A stretch of 12,073 bases of DNA from Clostridiales bacterium (GTDB lineage Bacteria; Bacillota; Clostridia; Lachnospirales; Lachnospiraceae), in the NCBI GenBank assembly GCA_012512995.1, contig JAAZDA010000142.1:1-12073 (forward strand), read 5' to 3'. Under the pieces are notes generated by a model. The model ran no database searches. It had not been told where the DNA came from and saw only the letters and a list, made by a program, of their open reading frames with translations. Positions 5,580 through 11,270 of this stretch are shown one piece after another; positions within the stretch are counted from its first letter, which is position 1; every line of letters begins with the position of its first letter. The translations under genes were made by a program, and so were the position numbers.

Positions 5580-6691
5580 TCCTTATCGATTATCTTTGTC
5601 ACAAAGTGATGAGCAACAAGGGCTCTGCCCGCCTCATTGAGATGGACGTTGTCAGTGAGATATTTTTTGTAATTGGTCTCATTGATCGATCCGTAGTAGT
5701 TGTCAATAAAGGATGAACCGGTGGCTGTACAGATATCGATGCCCTTTGCCCAGTATGTCGGGAGAGAGCCGTTTCCGAGATCATATGTGTCGCCGCTGTG
5801 ATAATTGCCGTCATCATCTACATATTCGGCATATGTCGGTGACAGGAATACCAGGCGTATATATGGATACTTTTCATTTATGAGCTCAAGAGAACGCTTC
5901 ATTGAACCTGTGTAGGTCTGAATGTCATCATCATTGTTGTTGTTCATGACAGGCGACTCCGTAAAATAATCACTGGCGTCATACATGAAAGCAATGATAT
6001 CGACTTTGTCGAAATCGACATTTTCAAGTGTGCTCACGGAGTCTGACCAGGCTGAACTTTCAGTGTGAAGAGCCGCAGCATTTTCAAGAGCTGTATAATC
6101 GTTAAGGTTTATGGCATTGGCAACATAATACATATTGAAGACATCATCGACATCGGAGACATCATAAAGAGCATTTATGCATGCAACTCTCGATGAGGGA
6201 AAACCTGCGCTGATGACTTCGACTGAGGCGGTCGAGGACTCCGCATATGTTTTGACCTGACCGGCAATACCTTTTTCACCTGTGTCATCTGATATGGGGG
6301 CGTCTCCCAGAAAAAGGATCGTCGTCACACCATCATCCTCGCGCCCTGCAAGGTCGGCAGGATCCTGTGTGACGATGACATCCTGAACTTCAACATCGAA
6401 TGCTGTTGCGGACTGCGTAGTATCAACTTCCTGTTTTGTCCCGGCATTCCAGATGAGAAGACGCACAACTGCAAAAACACCTATCGCCACGATCATGATA
6501 AGTATTATTATATGTAGATTGAGACCTATGGCAGGGAATGGCCTTGCCTGTCTCCTGTGGGAGCGTATTGGCGCGCGGCCGCGTTCTCTGCGGCTTTTTT
6601 CAGTGGAATCTTCATATTTCTTTGAAGAGTCAGTATCATTAAGATCGAACTCTATATCAAGATCGTCATTATCATCATTGTTATTATTCAT
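5546..6691 (-). CDS. Membrane-anchored SGNH-fold protein with degenerate active site
   Basis: The 381-aa product has a cytoplasmic tail that is acidic and Asn/Asp-rich (1-30) then Arg-rich (33-50), one TM at about 59-80, and an extracytoplasmic SGNH-like domain from about 122. The fold is recognised from block I (L-F-L-G-D at 126-130), a block II-like glycine (S-A-G-F, G163), block III (F-M-Y-D-A-S-D, 235-241) and block V (D347-N-V-H350). Two key residues are changed: the block I serine is A131 (codon GCC at 6299-6301), and the G-x-N-D of block III reads D-A-S-D. The D/H pair remains. It is therefore probably a non-catalytic binding or scaffold member of surface-polymer acylation, or it uses another nucleophile. 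The ATG at 6691 has AAGGG about 12 nt upstream. It has its own promoter candidate at 6754-6762, and it converges on the MBOAT cassette. Confidence 0.8.
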   Translation of the reverse strand: MNNNNDDNDDLDIEFDLNDTDSSKKYEDSTEKSRRERGRAPIRSHRRQARPFPAIGLNLHIIILIMIVAIGVFAVVRLLIWNAGTKQEVDTTQSATAFDVEVQDVIVTQDPADLAGREDDGVTTILFLGDAPISDDTGEKGIAGQVKTYAESSTASVEVISAGFPSSRVACINALYDVSDVDDVFNMYYVANAINLNDYTALENAAALHTESSAWSDSVSTLENVDFDKVDIIAFMYDASDYFTESPVMNNNNDDDIQTYTGSMKRSLELINEKYPYIRLVFLSPTYAEYVDDDGNYHSGDTYDLGNGSLPTYWAKGIDICTATGSSFIDNYYGSINETNYKKYLTDNVHLNEAGRALVAHHFVTKIIDKDYSEYDVNNAS

Positions 6692-6753
6692 TTATTCTTT
6701 CATCCCTTCGAACATGCCGGAAGAAGTCCGGTATCGTTCCGAGTATCTACATC

Positions 6754-6762
6754 ATTGTAGCA
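6754..6762 (-). promoter_or_regulatory. Candidate extended -10 promoter (TGC-TACAAT) for the degenerate SGNH gene
   Basis: On the minus strand TGCTACAAT is a 5/6 -10 match with the extended TGn element, and no -35 box is visible. It leaves a leader of about 55 nt, which contains a small hairpin CCGGA/TCCGG (6717-6721 with 6727-6731). The -10 is embedded in the inverted repeat CTACA-TCAT-TGTAG (6747-6760), a possible operator. The + strand transporter gene starts only 24 nt on the other side, so its promoter must overlap this region. Confidence 0.4.
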
Positions 6763-6785
6763 GATATTATTGAAAGGTGTGTGCC

Positions 6786-7190
6786 ATGGAAAGTAAAACC
6801 AGTGACAGAAAATCAACGGATAAAAAAATAAGCTGGAAAGATATTGTTTTGCTACAGATTATCGTAATGATCTTTTCACTCACGAGCGTAACGGCAAAAT
6901 TTGCTTCGATGCAGGATACATTCACTTCATCGTTCTTCCTGTTCTACGGAGCGGAACTTGCTATTCTGGCTGTATATGCGCTGCTCTGGCAGCAGGCGAT
7001 AAAGAAATTCGATATTTCAGTGGCATATGCAAATAAAGCGATGGTCCTTCTCTGGGGGCTGCTCTGGGGAACTGTCATATTTCACGATGCTGTAAATGCA
7101 AAAGAAATCGCAGGGGTAGCGCTTGTCATCGTCGGTATTATTGTGATCAACAGAGGTGATAACACCGGAATGGAGCTGACAGATGAGTAA
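6786..7190 (+). CDS. Small four-TM SMR/DMT-type transporter subunit (first of pair)
   Basis: A 134-aa protein with a basic, hydrophilic N-terminus (1-16) and four hydrophobic segments at about 18-36, 42-62, 75-92 and 97-114, the layout of a small multidrug resistance or half-EamA (DMT superfamily) protein. The segment D-I-S-V-A-Y-A-N-K-A ahead of TM3 and the final G-V-A-L-V-I-V-G-I-I-V-I-N match the conserved ends of this superfamily. The ATG at 6786 has AAAGGTG 6 nt upstream; an in-frame GTG at 6777 lies inside that Shine-Dalgarno and is rejected. The gene overlaps the next, related gene by 8 nt, so the two are translationally coupled and probably form a heterodimer, as EbrAB or ArnE/ArnF do. 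The position next to dTDP-sugar and export genes favours flipping of a lipid-linked sugar, but drug or polyamine export cannot be excluded. Confidence 0.75.
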   Translation: MESKTSDRKSTDKKISWKDIVLLQIIVMIFSLTSVTAKFASMQDTFTSSFFLFYGAELAILAVYALLWQQAIKKFDISVAYANKAMVLLWGLLWGTVIFHDAVNAKEIAGVALVIVGIIVINRGDNTGMELTDE

Positions 7191-7533
7191 TCTTACTTTG
7201 TGCGTGCTCCTCATGATCTGCTCGGAGCTTATAGCGTCATCCTCTCAGATGTTCCTTAAGAAGAGCGCGGGAATATCATACGATAACAGAATAAAGGAAT
7301 ACGTGAACCGGTATGTTATCACCGGCTACATTATGCTGTTTGTCTCAATGCTCATAACGATCCGGGCGTATAGTTTTGCCGATTCATACATGAATGTCCC
7401 TGTGCTTGAGACGATGGGCTATGTGTTTGTCATGGTGCTCGGACGTATTTTCTTCGGGGAGAAGATCACACGCAGCAAGATAATCGGAATGCTGTTTATT
7501 TTTGCCGGAATAATCATATATTATCTGCCGTAA
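7183..7533 (+). CDS. Small four-TM SMR/DMT-type transporter subunit (second of pair)
   Basis: A 116-aa protein with four hydrophobic segments at about 3-20, 45-63, 70-88 and 97-115 and almost no soluble part. The S-S-Q-M-F-L-K-K motif after TM1 and F-F-G-E-K-I-T-R-S-K-I-I-G before TM4 are typical of EamA/ArnE-like half transporters. The ATG at 7183 lies inside the last codons of the partner gene (ATGAGTAA overlap), with GGAG 7 nt upstream in the partner's coding region. The two proteins differ in sequence and N-terminal length, as expected of an obligate antiparallel heterodimer. The likely role, inferred from context, is movement of an undecaprenyl-phosphate sugar or similar lipid across the membrane. 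No terminator is visible before the promoter at 7551, so some transcript may run on into rfbB. Confidence 0.75.
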   Translation: MSNLTLCVLLMICSELIASSSQMFLKKSAGISYDNRIKEYVNRYVITGYIMLFVSMLITIRAYSFADSYMNVPVLETMGYVFVMVLGRIFFGEKITRSKIIGMLFIFAGIIIYYLP

Positions 7534-7550
7534 TAAGAAGTCTTTGTTTG

Positions 7551-7559
7551 TGCTATAAT
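7551..7559 (+). promoter_or_regulatory. Extended -10 promoter (TGC-TATAAT) for the rfb/ABC operon
   Basis: A perfect TATAAT (7554-7559) carries the extended TGC element; the -35 region is poor. It lies 18 nt after the second transporter stop and leaves a leader of about 45 nt. The leader contains a GC-rich GCCGG...CCGGC hairpin candidate and a strong ribosome-binding site, GGGAGGA, 6 nt before the rfbB ATG at 7612. It probably drives rfbB-rfbA-rfbC-wzm-wzt. Confidence 0.6.
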
Positions 7560-7611
7560 TCTTTTAACTGTAGCCGGACGAAGACGGGCCGGCGGATTTG
7601 GGAGGAATTTA

Positions 7612-8718
7612 ATGAGAACATACCTTGTTACCGGAGGCTGCGGCTTCATTGGATCTAATTTCATTCATCATCTTTTTAATACTTACGGTGAAGATATCAG
7701 AGTCGTGAACATAGACGCTCTGACATATGCAGGAAACCCGGAGAATCTTAAGGATATTGAGACGAGACCCGGGTATCGTTTTGTAAAGGCAGACATCTGT
7801 GACAAAGACGCTGTAAGGAAGGTCTTCAGTGAAGAGGACGTGGATGTTGTGGTCCATTTTGCAGCTGAATCTCATGTTGACCGCTCTATACTGCATCCTG
7901 AACTTTTCGTCAAAACAAATGTCCTTGGAACAGCTAATATGCTGAACTGTGCCAAGGAAGCATGGCAGCTCGAAGAAGGACCTGATCCGCTCGGCAATTT
8001 CAGGGAAGGCAAGCGCTTCCTTCATGTTTCGACAGATGAAGTTTATGGCTCCCTGCCCGAGGACGGCGGCTTTTTCTATGAAACCACACCATATGCGCCG
8101 CACAGTCCGTACAGCGCCTCAAAAGCGAGCTCTGATTTCCTGGTGAAAGCTTATATGGACACATATCACTTCCCGGCGAATATCACGAACTGCTCCAATA
8201 ATTATGGCCCTTATCAATTCCCCGAGAAGCTTATTCCTCTCATGATCAACAATGCGCTGAAGGGCGAGAAACTCCCTGTATACGGCGACGGTAAGAACGT
8301 CCGCGACTGGTTGTATGTTGAGGATCACTGCCGAGCGATCGACCTTGTTATAAATAAGGCAAAACTTTATGAGACATACAATGTCGGCGGACATAACGAG
8401 AAGCAGAATATAGAAATAGTGAAGACTATAATCGATGTCCTTCGAGAGGAACTGCCTGATTCAGATCCCAGGAAGGCCGGACTTTCATATGATCTTATAA
8501 CATACGTCGAGGATCGCAAGGGACATGACAGAAGGTATGCAATAGCACCGGATAAGATCCACAAAGATCTCGGATGGCTTCCGGAGACCGCGTTCAAGGA
8601 AGGAATCCGCAAGACAGTCCAGTGGTATTTTGACCATCAGGATTGGATGGATCACATCACCAGCGGAAACTATATGAATTACTACAAAGATATGTACGGT
8701 AACAGAAAGGAAATCTGA
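7612..8718 (+). CDS. rfbB: dTDP-glucose 4,6-dehydratase
   Basis: The 368-aa cytoplasmic enzyme converts dTDP-D-glucose to dTDP-4-keto-6-deoxy-D-glucose, the second step toward dTDP-L-rhamnose and other deoxysugars. It is an extended short-chain dehydrogenase: the NAD-binding T-G-G-C-G-F-I-G is at 7-14, the catalytic T141-D142-E143 is in S-T-D-E-V-Y-G, and the Y167-S-A-S-K171 pair is intact. The N-C-S-N-N-Y-G-P-Y-Q-F-P-E-K-L segment that follows is diagnostic for RmlB. The length is slightly above the usual 330-360. The ATG at 7612 has an ideal GGGAGGA site. rfbA follows after 2 nt, so the two are translationally coupled. Nothing in the sequence suggests inactivation. Confidence 0.97.
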   Translation: MRTYLVTGGCGFIGSNFIHHLFNTYGEDIRVVNIDALTYAGNPENLKDIETRPGYRFVKADICDKDAVRKVFSEEDVDVVVHFAAESHVDRSILHPELFVKTNVLGTANMLNCAKEAWQLEEGPDPLGNFREGKRFLHVSTDEVYGSLPEDGGFFYETTPYAPHSPYSASKASSDFLVKAYMDTYHFPANITNCSNNYGPYQFPEKLIPLMINNALKGEKLPVYGDGKNVRDWLYVEDHCRAIDLVINKAKLYETYNVGGHNEKQNIEIVKTIIDVLREELPDSDPRKAGLSYDLITYVEDRKGHDRRYAIAPDKIHKDLGWLPETAFKEGIRKTVQWYFDHQDWMDHITSGNYMNYYKDMYGNRKEI

Positions 8719-8720
8719 TC

Positions 8721-9590
8721 ATGAAGGGTATCATTCTCGCCGGAGGATCCGGCACAAGACTATATCCACTGACAAAAGCAGTGTCCAAGCAGATCATGCC
8801 GGTCTATGATAAACCGATGATCTATTATCCGTTGTCAACGCTGATGCTGGCCGGAATACGCGATGTCCTTATTATTTCGACGCCGCGGGATCTGCCGGTA
8901 TTTGAACAGTTGCTCGGAGACGGATCACAGCTGGGAATGAGTTTTGTTTATCGCGTACAGGAAAAGCCGAGAGGGCTTGCAGATGCCTTCATAATAGGAG
9001 CTGATTTTATAGGTGGTGATTCGTGCGCGCTTGTCCTCGGCGATAATATCTTCTATGGACAGAGCTTCACGAAGGTTTTGATGAGGGCGGCAGGACGAGA
9101 CAAGGGCGCGACGATCTTCGGCTATTATGTCAAGGATCCAAGAGAGTACGGCGTAGTCGAGATAGACGGGGACGGCATGGCCATATCGATAGAGGAGAAG
9201 CCTGAGTATCCCAAGAGTAATTATGCTGTTCCGGGACTGTATTTCTATGACAGAAATGTCGTTGATATAGCAGCTGATGTAAAGCCGTCTGTTCGAGGCG
9301 AGATAGAGATTACCAGCATTAATAATGAATATCTGAGACGCGGGACACTTCATGTGGAAACATTAGGCCGCGGATTTGCATGGCTTGACACCGGAAACCC
9401 GGATGCGCTGCTTGATGCGGCAGATTTTGTTTCGGCTTTTCAGAAACGACAGGGACTTTATATTTCCTGCATAGAAGAGATCGCATACAAACGGGGATTC
9501 ATTGATGCGGATGAGCTAATGAAGCTTGCTGACCCGCTCAAGAAGACAGCGTACGGGCAGTACCTCATAGAAGTAGCGAACGGACTTTAA
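8721..9590 (+). CDS. rfbA: Glucose-1-phosphate thymidylyltransferase
   Basis: The 289-aa enzyme makes dTDP-glucose from glucose-1-phosphate and dTTP, the first and feedback-controlled step of the dTDP-rhamnose pathway. The nucleotide-binding G-G-S-G-T-R-L is at 8-14, the metal-binding Asp is D108 in L-G-D-N, the E-K-P lysine is K160, and the second Asp is D223 in W-L-D-T-G-N. The length matches the RmlA family (about 290). The ATG at 8721 is 2 nt after the rfbB stop, with AAAGGAA in the end of rfbB as the ribosome-binding site. The order B-A-C differs from the common A-C-B-D or B-D-A-C sets. An 81-nt structured gap separates it from rfbC. Confidence 0.97.
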   Translation: MKGIILAGGSGTRLYPLTKAVSKQIMPVYDKPMIYYPLSTLMLAGIRDVLIISTPRDLPVFEQLLGDGSQLGMSFVYRVQEKPRGLADAFIIGADFIGGDSCALVLGDNIFYGQSFTKVLMRAAGRDKGATIFGYYVKDPREYGVVEIDGDGMAISIEEKPEYPKSNYAVPGLYFYDRNVVDIAADVKPSVRGEIEITSINNEYLRRGTLHVETLGRGFAWLDTGNPDALLDAADFVSAFQKRQGLYISCIEEIAYKRGFIDADELMKLADPLKKTAYGQYLIEVANGL

Positions 9591-9608
9591 GATAATAAAA
9601 CATAACCC

Positions 9609-9648
9609 GGGGCGTCATTGTGGCATGAGTGCCGCGCATTGGCGCCCC
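9609..9648 (+). other. Two-tier GC-rich hairpin between rfbA and rfbC
   Basis: The outer stem GGGGCGTC (9609-9616) pairs with GGCGCCCC (9641-9648): eight pairs including one G-U. Inside it, GTGGCA (9620-9625) pairs with TGCCGC (9630-9635) around a TGAG tetraloop, with ATT and GCATT as an internal loop. There is no T-run after it, so it is not a standard terminator. It could stabilise or mark processing of the operon mRNA, set the relative expression of rfbA and rfbC, or bind a regulator. A GGAAAGG site follows 4 nt later, 12 nt before the rfbC ATG. Confidence 0.6.
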
Positions 9649-9671
9649 GCAAGGAAAGGTAACAATCATAA

Positions 9672-10241
9672 ATGGGAAAGATTACAGTCGAAACATGTGA
9701 TATCGAAGGCCTGAAAGTCATAACTCCAAAAGTATTTCCTGATGAACGTGGTTACTTTGTGGAGACATACAACTACAATGATTTCAAAGCAGCCGGGATC
9801 GATCAGGTCTTTGTTCAGGACAACCAGTCGGCCAGCAGGAGAGGCGTTCTGCGCGGTCTTCATTTCCAGATAAATTACCCTCAGGATAAACTTGTGCGTG
9901 TAGTGAGGGGAGCAGTTTATGATGTGGCGGTAGATCTGAGAAAAGATTCAGATACATTCGGAAAATGGTTTGGAGTTACACTGACCGAGGATAATAAGAA
10001 GCAGTTTTTTATTCCAAAGAATTTTGCACATGGTTTTCTGGTGCTTTCTGATGAAGCTGAGTTCTGCTACAAGGTCACAGATTTCTATCATCCGAACGAT
10101 GAGGGCGGTCTGATGTGGAACGACCCCGAAATAGGTGTCGAGTGGCCGGTAGAAGATGGGATGGAGCTGATCCTTTCTGATAAAGACAAGGTATATCCCG
10201 GCTTTGAAGAATATTGCAGAACAAGGGGATGCAGTAAGTGA
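9672..10241 (+). CDS. rfbC: dTDP-4-dehydrorhamnose 3,5-epimerase
   Basis: The 189-aa cupin-fold enzyme epimerises dTDP-4-keto-6-deoxyglucose at C3 and C5 to dTDP-4-keto-L-rhamnose. Family landmarks are present: F-P-D-E-R-G-Y-F near 22-29, the catalytic base H64 in R-G-L-H-F-Q, the acid-type tyrosine Y133 in C-Y-K-V-T-D, F-A-H-G-F at 118-122, and D172 in L-S-D-K-D, the likely partner of H64. The length fits RmlC (about 180-190). The start ATG 9672 has GGAAAGG 12 nt away, a rather long spacing. The stop overlaps the GTG start of the ABC permease by four bases (GTGA), linking sugar supply to polymer export. No rfbD reductase follows, so the last step must be encoded elsewhere or after the window. 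Confidence 0.96.
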   Translation: MGKITVETCDIEGLKVITPKVFPDERGYFVETYNYNDFKAAGIDQVFVQDNQSASRRGVLRGLHFQINYPQDKLVRVVRGAVYDVAVDLRKDSDTFGKWFGVTLTEDNKKQFFIPKNFAHGFLVLSDEAEFCYKVTDFYHPNDEGGLMWNDPEIGVEWPVEDGMELILSDKDKVYPGFEEYCRTRGCSK

Positions 10242-11257
10242 AAAAGATTTCATTAAGGGCGGCGCGGACAAAGCTGCACAAGAAAACGGTCCTTGCAATA
10301 GCCTGGGCCATAGCAGTGGCAGTCGCTGCTCTGATAATATTCCACTTTAATCCGTTGGATGATCCTGACACCCAGAGGCTCAAGAAGATCTGCGGGATTT
10401 GTCTGATCCTTGCGGGGATCCTTGTTTTTACGATATTTTATGACAAGATCACTGTACTTCCGAAAGAGCTCTTTCAGAACAGGCGGCTTATCTGGCGCCT
10501 TTCCAAGAATGATTTCAAAAAGAGATATGCGGGATCTATATTCGGTGGTGTGTGGGCTATGGTCCAGCCCGTCATAACTGTAATAATGTACTGGTTTGTT
10601 TTCGACAGGATATTCCATCAGACACAGGTCTCACAGACGACAGGTGAGCCTATTCCATACGTTTTATTCCTTATGGGCGGCATGGTGCCCTGGTTCTTCT
10701 TCTCTGATGCTCTGACGTCAGGTACAAGTTCTCTTCTCGAATACAATTATCTGGTCAAAAAGGTAGTATTCAAGATAAGTGTTCTCCCGATCATAAAGAT
10801 AATAGCGGCTCTCTTCACACATGTTTTCTTCACGTTTGTAGTGATGATCATAGCGTGGATATATGGATATACGCCATCAATCTATTGGCTGCAGCTTCCG
10901 TACTACACATTTGCGTGTTTTATCATGGTGCTTGGTCTGTGTTATGCCACATGCGCGATAACTGTGTATTTCCGTGATCTTCAGCAGATAATCAGTATAT
11001 TTCTGCAGGTCGGGATGTGGGCGACTCCTATACTCTGGAACATAATGATGCTGGAACACAGCAAATTTATTATTCTGATAAAAATGAATCCGATGACGTA
11101 CATTGTCAATGGCTTCAGAGGGGCGCTTTACGAACAGCAGTGGTTCTTTGAGCACTTCTATTCTTCGACATACTTCTGGATCGTAACTGTCCTGATGTTC
11201 TGCATCGGATCAGTGATATTCAAGAAGCTTAAAGTCGGATTTGCTGACGTGCTGTAG
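10238..11257 (+). CDS. Polysaccharide ABC transporter permease (Wzm/TagG-like) with extra N-terminal TM pair
   Basis: A 339-aa ABC-2 type permease that would form the membrane channel of a two-part exporter for lipid-linked O-antigen, teichoic acid or rhamnan. The canonical part starts near residue 78 (E-L-F-Q-N-R-R-L-I-W, then D-F-K-K-R-Y-A-G-S-I-F-G-G-V-W) and holds six hydrophobic segments plus the typical V-Y-F-R-D-L and M-N-P-M-T-Y-I-V-N-G-F-R stretches near the end. Usual Wzm/TagG proteins have about 260-275 residues; here about 75 extra residues carry two more TMs (about 17-36 and 51-67). The GTG start at 10238 overlaps the rfbC stop by four bases and has AGGGG 9 nt upstream. The cognate ATPase gene follows after 13 nt. 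The substrate is probably the deoxysugar-containing polymer of this locus. Confidence 0.92.
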   Translation: MKKISLRAARTKLHKKTVLAIAWAIAVAVAALIIFHFNPLDDPDTQRLKKICGICLILAGILVFTIFYDKITVLPKELFQNRRLIWRLSKNDFKKRYAGSIFGGVWAMVQPVITVIMYWFVFDRIFHQTQVSQTTGEPIPYVLFLMGGMVPWFFFSDALTSGTSSLLEYNYLVKKVVFKISVLPIIKIIAALFTHVFFTFVVMIIAWIYGYTPSIYWLQLPYYTFACFIMVLGLCYATCAITVYFRDLQQIISIFLQVGMWATPILWNIMMLEHSKFIILIKMNPMTYIVNGFRGALYEQQWFFEHFYSSTYFWIVTVLMFCIGSVIFKKLKVGFADVL

Positions 11258-11270
11258 AAGAGGTCACCTA

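Noticed and set aside
6692..6703. Mini-ORF ATG-AAA-GAA-TAA just before the degenerate SGNH start
   Set aside because: The AAGGG element directly abuts this ATG, leaving no spacing for ribosome binding; it is more likely simply the spacer of the real ATG at 6691.
6777..6785. GTG 6777 as the start of the first small transporter
   Set aside because: This GTG lies within the AAAGGTG ribosome-binding site itself; ATG 6786 is at correct spacing from it.
7609..8103. Long open frame antisense to rfbB (164 codons)
   Set aside because: It lies fully inside the strongly supported rfbB gene, lacks a ribosome-binding site, and its translation has no recognisable domain.
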